Below, piece after piece: positions 6,716 to 13,327 of a stretch of DNA of 13,409 nt (the first letter of the stretch is position 1; every line of letters begins with the position of its first letter). The stretch spans positions 1-13,409 of the forward strand of contig DASSHC010000103.1 in NCBI GenBank assembly GCA_035693105.1. The letters are read 5' to 3'. The DNA comes from DASSHC01 sp035693105. GTDB taxonomy: Bacteria; Chloroflexota; Chloroflexia; Thermomicrobiales; Thermomicrobiaceae. The notes beneath the pieces were generated by a model. It was not told the origin of the DNA. It did no database searches and saw only the letters and a program-made list of their open reading frames with translations. A program made the position numbers and the translations under genes.

Positions 6716-8023
6716 TCACTCGATCAACGCCAGGTACAAATCATTGACGTTCGTGCCCGTCGCGCCGGTGACGATCAGGCCGCCGCAGGCCGCCAGGAAG
6801 CGCGCGCTGTCATTCGCTTGCAGCATCTCCCGAGGATCGAGGCCCGCCGCGACGGCTCGCGCCACGCTCTCGCCGCTCACCACCCCGCCCGCCGCGTCGC
6901 TGCTGCCGTCGTCGCCGTCGGTCGCCAGGCTGGCGATGGTTACGCCCACATGACCGGCGATGGCCAGCGCCGCCGCCAGCGCCATCTCGGTGTTGCGGCC
7001 ACCCCGGCCCGCGCCGCGCACTGTCACCGTCATCTCGCCCGTCCCCACCAGGCAGGCCGGGCGCGGCAGCACGAACTCGCCACGAGCCACGCCGAGCGCG
7101 AGCTGCGCCCAGAAGCCGCCGAACTCGCGCGCCTCTCCTTCGAAGCGGGTCGAGAGAAGCGCCGGCTGATACCCAAGCTCCCGCGCCGCTGCAACCGCCG
7201 CCCGCGCCGTGCTGGCCGCGTCGGCCAGCACCTCGCTGAGCACGACGTTGCCCGAGCGCTCCTCCAACTCCACCACACTCAACGCCTGCTGAACCGCCGG
7301 CGGCAGCTCGCGCCAGACCGTCGGGGCGCGCACGGCCGCCAGGACCGCTGGATCGAGCACGCCGGGATCGACCGAGGGCCCGCTGGCAATGAGCGGCAGC
7401 GGGCTTCCGAGCACGTCGGAGACGATCAAGTTGACCACGCGTGCCGGGCTAGCCGCTCGGGCCAGACCGCCCGCCTTCAGCCGGCTCAGCCGTCGCCGCA
7501 CCGCGTTCAACGTGGTGATGTCGGCGCCGTGACGCAGCAGCAGCTCGGTGGCAGCGGCGATCTGCGGCAGTGTCACCCCCGCGCGCGGCGCCTCGACCAG
7601 CGCCGACCCGCCGCCCGAGATCAGCACCAGCGCCAGGTCGTCCGGGCCGAGCGACTCCGCCAGGGCCAGCAGCCGCTCGCCGGCGGCAACGCTAGAGGAG
7701 TCGGGCACCGGATGCGCGCCTTCCAGCACGGCGACGCGCCGCGGGAGCGCTTGACCGGACAGGAAGCCGCGCTTGGTCACGGCCAGCCCGCCCGCGATGC
7801 GGTCGCCCAGTGCCTCTTCGGCGCCGCGCGCCATCGGCAGCGCAGCCTTACCCACCGCCAGCACCACCACGCGCCCCGGCACCGTAATGCGCTGGGGGCC
7901 CACGATGATGCCGTCGCCGGAGCGGCTGAGCACCGCGCGCACCAGCCACTCCGGCTCGACCGCGCGTAGCGCCGCCTGAAAGATCGCCTCGACGGCCGCT
8001 CGCGCCTCGGCCCGCGCGCTCAC
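6716..8023 (-). CDS. Glycerate 2-kinase (GK-II / MOFRL family)
   Basis: This cytosolic kinase phosphorylates D-glycerate with ATP to 2-phosphoglycerate, feeding photorespiratory, serine or sugar-acid carbon into lower glycolysis. Relatives are sometimes mislabelled hydroxypyruvate reductase (TtuD). It has 435 residues. Motifs in order: VGKAA (57-61), AHPVPD (103-108), ISGGGSALV (135-143), LNAVRRRLSRLKAGGLA (172-188, with the conserved lysine K183), VSDVLGSP (201-208), ASGPSVDP (213-220), GGRNTEMALA (341-350) and ATDGDDGSSDAAGG (367-380). The C-terminal MOFRL signature is TGTNVNDL (422-429). The start is GTG, whose last two bases are also the first two of the TGA stop of the upstream RluD-type gene (GTGA overlap), so the two are probably translationally coupled. 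It is last in the cluster and its job is unrelated to its neighbours. Confidence 0.92.
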   Translation of the reverse strand: MSARAEARAAVEAIFQAALRAVEPEWLVRAVLSRSGDGIIVGPQRITVPGRVVVLAVGKAALPMARGAEEALGDRIAGGLAVTKRGFLSGQALPRRVAVLEGAHPVPDSSSVAAGERLLALAESLGPDDLALVLISGGGSALVEAPRAGVTLPQIAAATELLLRHGADITTLNAVRRRLSRLKAGGLARAASPARVVNLIVSDVLGSPLPLIASGPSVDPGVLDPAVLAAVRAPTVWRELPPAVQQALSVVELEERSGNVVLSEVLADAASTARAAVAAARELGYQPALLSTRFEGEAREFGGFWAQLALGVARGEFVLPRPACLVGTGEMTVTVRGAGRGGRNTEMALAAALAIAGHVGVTIASLATDGDDGSSDAAGGVVSGESVARAVAAGLDPREMLQANDSARFLAACGGLIVTGATGTNVNDLYLALIE

Positions 8024-8952
8024 GACGAGCCCGCCTGCTCTGCCTCCAGTGCATCCAGCACCGACTGCAGGTCGGGCGGCAGCGGCGTCTCCAGCGCGAT
8101 CGGGTGGCCGCCGGGGAGGAAGAAGCGCAGGTAGCTGGCGTGCAGGAACTGGCGCGCGATCGGATAGCGGAAGGGCCGCTTACCGTAGGTCTGATCGCCG
8201 ACCACCGGGTGTCCGATGAAGGCCATGTGGACGCGGATCTGATGCGTGCGCCCGGTGACGATCTGCACGTCGAGCAGCGTCGCGTCGCTGAAGCGCCGCA
8301 TGACGCGAAAGTGCGTGACCGCCGGGCGCCCCTTGGCCACGACCCACATCCGCTTGCGGTTGTTCGGATCGCGCCCGATCGGCGCGTCGATCGTCCCTTC
8401 GTCTTCCTTGACCGTACCGTAGACCAAGGTTGTATAACGCTTGATCACGTCGCGGTTCTGCCACTGCTTGAGGAGATAGAGGCGCGACGCCTCGTTCTTG
8501 GCCACCACGATCAGCCCGGAAGTGTCCTTGTCCAGACGGTGAACGATGCCGGGGCGCTGCGACTTGACCAGCTCCAGGTCGGGCCGCAGCGAGCGAATGA
8601 TGTTGGCCAGCGTGCCGTGCTCGTGCCCCGGCGCCGGGTGGACGACCAGACCGGCGGGCTTGTCGAAGACGATCACGTCGTCGTCCTCGTAGATGACCGG
8701 CACCGGGAAGTGGTAGGGGGTCAGTTCGTCGGGCTGCTCGACCGGCGGCAGCGCGACCTCGACTCGATCGCCCTCGCGCACCCGCGCGGCTGGCTTGGCG
8801 GCCTCGCCGTTGACCAGCACGTCACCCTGTTTGACGAGATTTTGCGCGTAGCTGCGGCTGATGTCGGCCACCCGTCCGGCGATCAGCCGGTCGAGCCGCT
8901 CTCCATCTTCCTCGTCGGTCACGTCGAGGGCAATGCGCACCGCATCGGTCAT
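8020..8952 (-). CDS. RluD-type large-subunit rRNA pseudouridine synthase (RluA family)
   Basis: The product isomerises specific uridines, probably in 23S rRNA, to pseudouridine. It has 310 residues: an N-terminal S4 RNA-binding domain (about 18-66, ERLDRLI...VLVNG) and a catalytic domain whose motif is HRLDKDTSGLIVVAK (138-152) with catalytic aspartate D141. GRTHQIRVH (234-242) and DKPAGLVVHP (97-106) are further family signatures. ATG at 8952 is preceded by GAGGTG at six bases. It lies 45 bases after lspA, the same order as ylyB after lspA in Bacillus. Target uridines cannot be told apart from RluC/RluD/YlyB alternatives by sequence alone, so no symbol is given. Confidence 0.93.
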   Translation of the reverse strand: MTDAVRIALDVTDEEDGERLDRLIAGRVADISRSYAQNLVKQGDVLVNGEAAKPAARVREGDRVEVALPPVEQPDELTPYHFPVPVIYEDDDVIVFDKPAGLVVHPAPGHEHGTLANIIRSLRPDLELVKSQRPGIVHRLDKDTSGLIVVAKNEASRLYLLKQWQNRDVIKRYTTLVYGTVKEDEGTIDAPIGRDPNNRKRMWVVAKGRPAVTHFRVMRRFSDATLLDVQIVTGRTHQIRVHMAFIGHPVVGDQTYGKRPFRYPIARQFLHASYLRFFLPGGHPIALETPLPPDLQSVLDALEAEQAGSS

Positions 8953-8997
8953 CGCGGCACCTCATGCTGATCGTGTTCGCGGGCGCCTACCACCGCG

Positions 8998-9552
8998 CTA
9001 GGGGCGCTCCTGTGCCTCGGGCTGGGAGGAGACAGCGGCGGGCGCGTCGTCGGCCGCACGCGGCGCGTCGTGAAGGATGAGGTAGATCGCGAGCATGATC
9101 ACGCCGACGGTGATGGCGCTGTCGGCCAGGTTGAAGGTGGGCCAGTGCGGCACGTTGATGAAATCGACCACGAAGCCGTGGTTCAGCCGGTCGATCATGT
9201 TCCCAATCGCGCCGCCGATCTGCAGGCCGAGCGCCAGCGCCAGCCAGCGACTGGCCGCGATGGCCGCGCGAAAGTAGTAGAGCAGGAAGATGATGACTGC
9301 CACCGCCAGCACCAGGATCACCGGGCTGCGTCCCTGGAACATACCGAAGGCCGCGCCGGTGTTCTGCACGTAGATCAGGCGCAGCAGCCCCGGCACGATC
9401 GGGATCACCGTGCGCTCGCCATTGGGGCCGAGCACGTCGAGCACGGCCAGCTTGCTGAGCTGGTCGGCCAGGATCACCAGGGCAGCGACCGCCACTGCCA
9501 GCAAGACGTGCAGGCGCGTGTGCTGTGGGCGTGGGTGGGGTGCATCGCTCAC
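8998..9552 (-). CDS. lspA: Lipoprotein signal peptidase (signal peptidase II)
   Basis: This integral membrane aspartyl protease removes the signal peptide of prolipoproteins after diacylglyceryl transfer. It is 184 residues, with hydrophobic segments at about 13-37, 76-94, 102-120 and 145-160. The family motifs are intact: ILADQLSK (27-34), NTGAAFGMF (64-72), GNMIDRLNHGFVVDF (117-131) and FNLADSAI (140-147). The catalytic aspartates are D130 and D144. A hydrophilic tail of about 24 residues after the last segment is longer than in many homologues. GTG is the only plausible start; it overlaps the TGA stop of the upstream zinc-finger gene as GTGA, with GAGGG twelve bases ahead, so coupling is likely. 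Confidence 0.95.
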   Translation of the reverse strand: MSDAPHPRPQHTRLHVLLAVAVAALVILADQLSKLAVLDVLGPNGERTVIPIVPGLLRLIYVQNTGAAFGMFQGRSPVILVLAVAVIIFLLYYFRAAIAASRWLALALGLQIGGAIGNMIDRLNHGFVVDFINVPHWPTFNLADSAITVGVIMLAIYLILHDAPRAADDAPAAVSSQPEAQERP

Positions 9553-9932
9553 CGTCGCGGGCGTCCCTCGCGATCGAGGATGTTCTGGCAGTCGAGGCAG
9601 TAGCGCGCGAAGGGGAGAGCTTCCAGTCGCTCCGGCGCGATCGGCTTGCCGCAGCGCTCACAGATGCCGTACGTCCCGTCATCCAGCTTCTGCATCGCTC
9701 CCTGGATCGCCAGCCGGCGATCGACCAACTCGCCGCGAATCGTCATCAGCCGCTCGCGCTCGAAGAGTTGATCGGAGTCGTCGGCGGGGTGATTGTCCAC
9801 GCCCTCGGCGGCGGTGTCGTCGAGCGCCAGCCCTTGAAGCTGGTCGTCGATATCAGCGATCTCGCGCGCCGTCTCCTGGAAGGCCTGCGTCAGCCGGCCC
9901 CGGTAGACGTCCATCCGTTCCTGAGATACCAC
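9549..9932 (-). CDS. TraR/DksA-type C4 zinc-finger protein
   Basis: This is a small regulator-like protein of the TraR/DksA/YlyA type; family members act in the RNA polymerase secondary channel or as general stress proteins. A charged coiled-coil-like region precedes a C4 zinc finger with CERC and CLDC pairs separated by 17 residues. GTYGICERCGKPI and YCLDCQ are classic. The start is uncertain. GTG at 9932 gives 127 residues; ATG at 9914 (121 residues, AGGA four bases ahead) and GTG at 9956 are alternatives, and the frame stays open to 10004. It opens the cluster with lspA and the RluD-type gene, as ylyA does in Bacillus subtilis. The coiled-coil tip aspartates that mark true DksA activity are not clearly visible, so the exact role is open. 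Confidence 0.85.
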   Translation of the reverse strand: MVSQERMDVYRGRLTQAFQETAREIADIDDQLQGLALDDTAAEGVDNHPADDSDQLFERERLMTIRGELVDRRLAIQGAMQKLDDGTYGICERCGKPIAPERLEALPFARYCLDCQNILDREGRPRR

Positions 9933-9958
9933 AGTTGTCCGCGCTCCTCGCTCGGTCA

Positions 9959-9978
9959 CTGGCCTGATAATCGGCCAG
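9959..9978. repeat. 6-bp hairpin in leader of the zinc-finger gene
   Basis: CTGGCC (9959-9964) and GGCCAG (9973-9978) surround the loop TGATAATC. It lies just downstream of the candidate -10 box and upstream of the chosen start, so it could form in the 5' end of the operon transcript. Short and of uncertain meaning. Confidence 0.3.
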
Positions 9979-9988
9979 CGGTCCAAGA

Positions 9989-9994
9989 ATTGTA
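9989..9994 (-). promoter_or_regulatory. Candidate -10 box (TACAAT) for the zinc-finger/lspA cluster
   Basis: On the minus strand TACAAT lies here, predicting a start near 9982 and a leader of about 50 bases to the GTG at 9932. No good -35 match is seen 16-18 bases upstream, so the call is weak. Confidence 0.35.
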
Positions 9995-10033
9995 GCAGAG
10001 GCAAGAGATGGCGCGACCGCGACCGCCGAGGCT

Positions 10034-10063
10034 TTGCCGTGCGGGGTGGCCGCGCAATAGGAT
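10034..10063 (+). promoter_or_regulatory. Candidate promoter of murG
   Basis: TTGCCG (10034-10039) and TAGGAT (10058-10063) are separated by 18 bases, each matching the sigma-70 consensus at four of six positions. The start would be near 10070, about 33 bases before the GTG of murG. Confidence 0.35.
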
Positions 10064-10102
10064 TGCCTGGGGCAGATTCGGTGCCAGCGGGGAAGGTGGA
10101 TC

Positions 10103-11293
10103 GTGGGGGAACGGGAGTGCGGCAAGGCGCCGCTGCGTCTGGTGATCGCCGGGGGCGGTACCGGCGGGCACGTTCAGCCGGCGATCGCGACGTTGCAGGA
10201 GCTGCGCCGGCGCGTCCCCCTGCAGGTGCTCTGGCTCGGCAGCGCGGCAGGGCTCGAGCGCAGCGTGGCGGCGGAGGAGGGGATTGCGTTCCGCGCCATC
10301 GCGGTCGGCAAGCTGCGCCGCTACTTTTCGCTCGAGACCCCGCTGGATGCCCTGCGCATCCCGCTCGGGGTCGCGCAGTCGGTGCGTCAGCTGCGCGCCG
10401 CCCGGCCCGATCTCGTTTTCAGCACCGGCGGCTTCGTCAGCGTTCCAACCGTGGTCGCGGCGCGCCTGCTGGGCATCCCCAGCCTGACCCACGAGCAGAC
10501 GGCGATCATCGGACTGGCGAACCGCATCAACGCGCGCTTTGCCGACGTGATCGCCCTCTCCTACGAGCGCAGCCGCGCGCTGCTCGGCACGCACCACGGC
10601 CTGATCGTCGTCACCGGCAACCCGATCCGCGCCTCGCTCTGCGACGGCGATCCCGCCGGCGCCTTTCGCGCCTTCGGCCTCGATCCGAACCTGCCGCTGG
10701 TCTACGTCACCGGTGGCGCGCAGGGCGCCCAGGCGATCAACGGCGCCGTGCGTGAGGCGCTGCCGCGCCTGCTGGAGCTGGTGCAGGTGATCCACCAGTG
10801 CGGGCGCACCGCGGGCGAGGAGGAGCGGCTGCGGGCGGCGCGCGAGGCTTTGCCCTGCCAGCTCCAGGGGCGCTACGTGATCCGGCCGTTCATCGGGCCG
10901 GAGCTGGCGGAAATCTACGCCGCCGCCGCGTTGGTCGTCGGGCGTGCCGGCGCCGGCACCGTGGCGGAGCTGAGCGCGCTCGGCAAGCCCTCACTCCTCA
11001 TCCCGCTCCCCGGCTCCGCCGGCGGCGAGCAGCAGATCAACGCCCGCATGTTGGAAGAGGCCGGCGCCAGCGTGGTGCTGCCGCAGGTGCAACTGAACCC
11101 CGAGCGGCTGGCGGCTGAGATCGAGCACCTGATCACCGGCGAGCGCCTGCCCGCCATGGCCGCCGCCGCCCGCACGCGCGGCAACCCCGATGCCGCCGCC
11201 CGCCTGGCCGACGCACTCCTGGCGCTGGCAGGGCGAGCCCTCACCCCCGACCCAGGGGTAAGCACGGTGGCGCACGACGACGAGGGGATGTGA
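10103..11293 (+). CDS. murG: UDP-GlcNAc:lipid I N-acetylglucosaminyltransferase (MurG)
   Basis: MurG transfers GlcNAc from UDP-GlcNAc to lipid I at the cytoplasmic face of the membrane, making lipid II for peptidoglycan. The 396 residues carry GGGTGGHVQPAIA (17-29), GGFVSVPTVVAA (109-120), HEQTAIIGLANRINARF (130-146), VTGNPIR (170-176), GGAQGAQAIN (204-213) and RAGAGTVAEL (281-290) with the UDP-GlcNAc-contacting glutamate E289. EQQINA (309-314) matches the QQxxNA form found in E. coli MurG. A tail of about 18 residues rich in D, G and T follows the last helix and is probably disordered. GTG at 10103 is used because GGAAGG lies about eight bases ahead. It stands alone, away from mraY, ftsW and other division-cluster genes, and is divergent from the lspA cluster. 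Related glycosyltransferases share the fold, but motif coverage makes MurG the best call. Confidence 0.92.
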   Translation: MGERECGKAPLRLVIAGGGTGGHVQPAIATLQELRRRVPLQVLWLGSAAGLERSVAAEEGIAFRAIAVGKLRRYFSLETPLDALRIPLGVAQSVRQLRAARPDLVFSTGGFVSVPTVVAARLLGIPSLTHEQTAIIGLANRINARFADVIALSYERSRALLGTHHGLIVVTGNPIRASLCDGDPAGAFRAFGLDPNLPLVYVTGGAQGAQAINGAVREALPRLLELVQVIHQCGRTAGEEERLRAAREALPCQLQGRYVIRPFIGPELAEIYAAAALVVGRAGAGTVAELSALGKPSLLIPLPGSAGGEQQINARMLEEAGASVVLPQVQLNPERLAAEIEHLITGERLPAMAAAARTRGNPDAAARLADALLALAGRALTPDPGVSTVAHDDEGM

Positions 11294-11309
11294 GGGGAGA
11301 CGGATCCCT

Positions 11310-11319
11310 CGACTGCGCT
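11310..11319. repeat. Target site duplication, left copy
   Basis: CGACTGCGCT here is repeated exactly at 11468-11477, directly flanking the terminal inverted repeats of the 148-bp element. The bases outside and inside differ at both edges, so the duplication is exactly ten bases. Confidence 0.85.
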
Positions 11320-11467
11320 CTCATCTTTATACACAACTTGTACGTAGCCTATACGAACGCGACGTCACCAATGCCTCGTCGCATGCCGTCTCGCAAGCCG
11401 GGCCACGTACGAACGACGCTGCGACGGCGTGCCAAACCTGTACGACCAGGATGTGTATAAAGATGAG
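11320..11467. mobile_element. 148-bp MITE with Tn5/IS50-like termini
   Basis: The element begins CTCATCTTTATACACA (11320-11335) and ends with the exact reverse complement (11452-11467), a 16-bp perfect terminal inverted repeat. It has no coding capacity of its own. The first 19 bases match the Tn5 outer end at 14 positions, including the block TTATACACAA. The flanking 10-bp duplication fits the 9-12 bp range known for the IS4 superfamily. It has split a palindromic repeat, so it arrived later. A transposase supplied in trans from elsewhere in the genome is presumed. Confidence 0.85.
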
Positions 11468-11477
11468 CGACTGCGCT
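11468..11477. repeat. Target site duplication, right copy
   Basis: CGACTGCGCT is identical to 11310-11319. Joining the left flank to this copy restores an intact left arm of the palindromic element, which shows the pre-insertion state. Confidence 0.85.
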
Positions 11478-11573
11478 TGGGATGACAGGGTTAGTTTGGA
11501 GCTGACGACGAGGACTTGCCGTTGTCGTATGCCCCGCATTAATGCTGTCATCCCGAGCGAAGTCGAGGGATCC

Positions 11574-11680
11574 GTGCCCCACCCGGCACCCAATGTCATC
11601 GATGGCCACCTCCCCTTTCCCGGCATTGGCTCGCACGGAGCCGTCCGGAGAGGGGCATGAGAGTGAGGGCCTGTTCGCCG
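11574..11680. other. Intergenic spacer with nothing recognised
   Basis: These 107 bases lie between the palindromic element and the stop of radA. No open frame with coding character, no strong hairpin with a T-tract and no promoter was seen. Confidence 0.5.
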
Positions 11681-13054
11681 CTAGCTCAGCGTCCCCGACG
11701 CCTCGATCGCCTCGGACAGGCTGCCGGCGCGCACGATCTGGATGCCCGACTGGCGCCAGCCGCCGTTGCGGGAAGGCGCGGCGGGGATGATCGCGCGCTT
11801 GAACCCCAACTTGGCCGCCTCGATCAGTCGCCGCTCGGTCTGGTTGACGCTGCGCAGCTCGCCCGACAGCCCCACTTCGCCGATCAGCACCGTGCCGCTG
11901 TCGACCTTGACCTCGCGGAAGCTGGACGCGATCGCCGCCGCCACCGCCAGATCGACCGCCGGCTCCGCCACGCGCAGGCCGCCGACCACGTTGACGTAGA
12001 TATCCTGGCCGCCGAGTCCCAGGCCGACGCGCTTGCTCAGCACGGCCACCAGCATCTGCAAGCGATTGGAGTCGAAGCCGTTGGCCGTGCGGCGCGGCTG
12101 ACCGAAACTGCTGGCGGTCGTCAAGCCCTGCACTTCCAGCAAGATCGGACGCGTGCCCTCGATCGTCACCGCCACCGCCGAGCCGGCCGCGTTGCCGTCG
12201 CGCTCCATCAAGAAGGCTTCCGAGGGATTGCGCACCTCGCGCATGCCGATATCCGCCATCTCGAAGACGCCCACCTCGTCGGTCGAGCCGAAGCGATTCT
12301 TGACCGCGCGCAGCACGCGGTACTGATGGTACCGGTCGCCCTCAAGGTAGAGCACCGCATCGACCATGTGCTCGAGCACGCGCGGCCCGGCGATCGCGCC
12401 CTCCTTGGTCACGTGTCCCACGATCAGTACCGGCAGGCCGCGCGGCTTGGCGAACTGCATCAAGCGCGAGGTGCACTCGCGCACCTGGCTGACGCTCCCG
12501 GCCGCCGAGGTCAGGTCGTCGAGGTAGACGGTCTGAATCGAGTCGACGATCAGCAGGCCCGGTTCGAGCTGCTCGGCCGCCACCAGCACACTGTCGAGGT
12601 TGGTCTCCGAAAGGACGAAGAGCGACTCCGGCCGCAGGCCCAGCCGGTCCGCCCGCAGCCGCACCTGCTGCACCGACTCCTCGGCCGAGACGTAGAGCAC
12701 CGTGCCGATCTGTTCTGCTAGTATCGATGCTGTCTGGAGCAGTAGTGTGCTTTTGCCGATGCCTGGATCGCCGCCCACCAGCACCAGCGAGCCAGGGACC
12801 AGGCCGCCGCCGAGGACGCGGTTGAACTCTTCCATCGGCACCACGTGCCGCGCGTGCTCGGCGCTGGCGACGTCCATCAGCCGCGTCGGGCGGGCCGCGA
12901 GCGGCGCCACCGGCTTCCGGTCGCGCGCCGTCGGTTTGGCCTCGCGCGTCTCGACCAGGCTGTTCCACTCGCCGCAGCCCGGGCAGCGACCGTAGGTCTG
13001 CGGGCTCTCGAACCCGCAGCTCTGGCAGATGTACTTCGTGCGCGCCTTGCTCAC
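11681..13054 (-). CDS. radA: DNA repair/recombination protein RadA (Sms)
   Basis: RadA is a hexameric, RecA-related ATPase/helicase that extends and processes recombination intermediates. The 457 residues match the usual length. An N-terminal C4 zinc finger has C10, C13, C24 and C27 (CQSCG, CPGCG). Walker A is GGDPGIGKST (94-103, K101), Walker B is LLIVDSIQTVY (167-177), and HVTKEG (214-219) follows. The RadA-specific KNRFG motif is at 252-256. The C-terminal Lon-like domain includes GGLRVAEPAVDLAVAAA (358-374) and GEVGLSGELR (392-401). The frame is open 33 codons further upstream, but GTG at 13054 has GAGG five bases ahead and puts the zinc finger at the normal distance from the N-terminus. 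It is convergent with murG; no partner gene is adjacent. Confidence 0.96.
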   Translation of the reverse strand: MSKARTKYICQSCGFESPQTYGRCPGCGEWNSLVETREAKPTARDRKPVAPLAARPTRLMDVASAEHARHVVPMEEFNRVLGGGLVPGSLVLVGGDPGIGKSTLLLQTASILAEQIGTVLYVSAEESVQQVRLRADRLGLRPESLFVLSETNLDSVLVAAEQLEPGLLIVDSIQTVYLDDLTSAAGSVSQVRECTSRLMQFAKPRGLPVLIVGHVTKEGAIAGPRVLEHMVDAVLYLEGDRYHQYRVLRAVKNRFGSTDEVGVFEMADIGMREVRNPSEAFLMERDGNAAGSAVAVTIEGTRPILLEVQGLTTASSFGQPRRTANGFDSNRLQMLVAVLSKRVGLGLGGQDIYVNVVGGLRVAEPAVDLAVAAAIASSFREVKVDSGTVLIGEVGLSGELRSVNQTERRLIEAAKLGFKRAIIPAAPSRNGGWRQSGIQIVRAGSLSEAIEASGTLS

Positions 13055-13103
13055 TCTCGCCTCGCCCCATTCGCGATTGCCCAGGAAGCGAACTGATGTT
13101 CGT

Positions 13104-13112
13104 ATTTTACCA
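13104..13112 (-). promoter_or_regulatory. Extended -10 promoter of radA
   Basis: On the minus strand TGGTAAAAT combines a TGn extension with a five-of-six -10 box. Transcription would start near 13097, about 43 bases before the GTG. No -35 box is evident, as is usual for extended -10 promoters. Confidence 0.5.
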
Positions 13113-13152
13113 AACGTTGCGGCTCGATTGGCGCATCGATTTCGCGCTCGCA

Positions 13153-13212
13153 CGCTACCATAGGTGACGATGCGGAGGCGGGCGCGGGAGATGGTAGCGC
13201 GGAGATCTCCCG
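13153..13212. repeat. Two overlapping inverted repeats upstream of radA
   Basis: CGCTACCAT (13153-13161) is the reverse complement of ATGGTAGCG (13191-13199). CGGGAGAT (13185-13192) is the reverse complement of ATCTCCCG (13205-13212). The pairs share two bases and so could not both form fully in one transcript. They lie upstream of the radA promoter, not in its leader. Confidence 0.4.
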
Positions 13213-13238
13213 ACGGCGTCGGGTGCCGCCTGAGGCAC

Positions 13239-13327
13239 GGATCCCTCGACTGCGCTCGGGATGACAGGGGAAGGGAGCGGCCTAGCGGACAACGCTCGTC
13301 GTTGTCGTCCGCCCCGAACTCTCCCTG
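13239..13327. repeat. Palindromic repeat element, copy 3, right arm missing
   Basis: The left arm at 13239-13269 begins GGATCCCTCGACTGCGCTCG and ends GATGACAGGG. The centre runs to 13322 and keeps the block GTCGTCCGCCCCG. The right arm stops after CCCTG (13323-13327), where the other copies continue TCATCCCGA. Confidence 0.7.

Larger units (their letters stand above)
11302..11573. repeat. Palindromic repeat element, copy 2, split by a MITE
   Basis: The left arm starts GGATCCCTCGACTGCGCT at 11302-11319, is interrupted, and resumes as CGACTGCGCTTGGGATGACA at 11468-11487. The right arm at 11545-11573 begins CTGTCATCCCGAGCG and ends GAGGGATCC. Subtracting the 148-bp insert and one 10-bp duplication gives 114 bp, identical in length to copy 1. 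The centre carries GTCGTATGCCCCG, matching the other copies. It starts nine bases after the murG stop and lies between convergent murG and radA. Confidence 0.82.

Noticed and set aside
11674..11700. tRNA-like motif GCCGCTAGCTCAGC
   Set aside because: It resembles a tRNA D-arm start but lies in the radA 3' end and no TTCGA/T-arm or matching acceptor stem follows at tRNA distance.
13055..13153. N-terminal extension of RadA by 33 residues
   Set aside because: It would include the extended -10 promoter. The GAGG-preceded GTG at 13054 places the zinc finger correctly.
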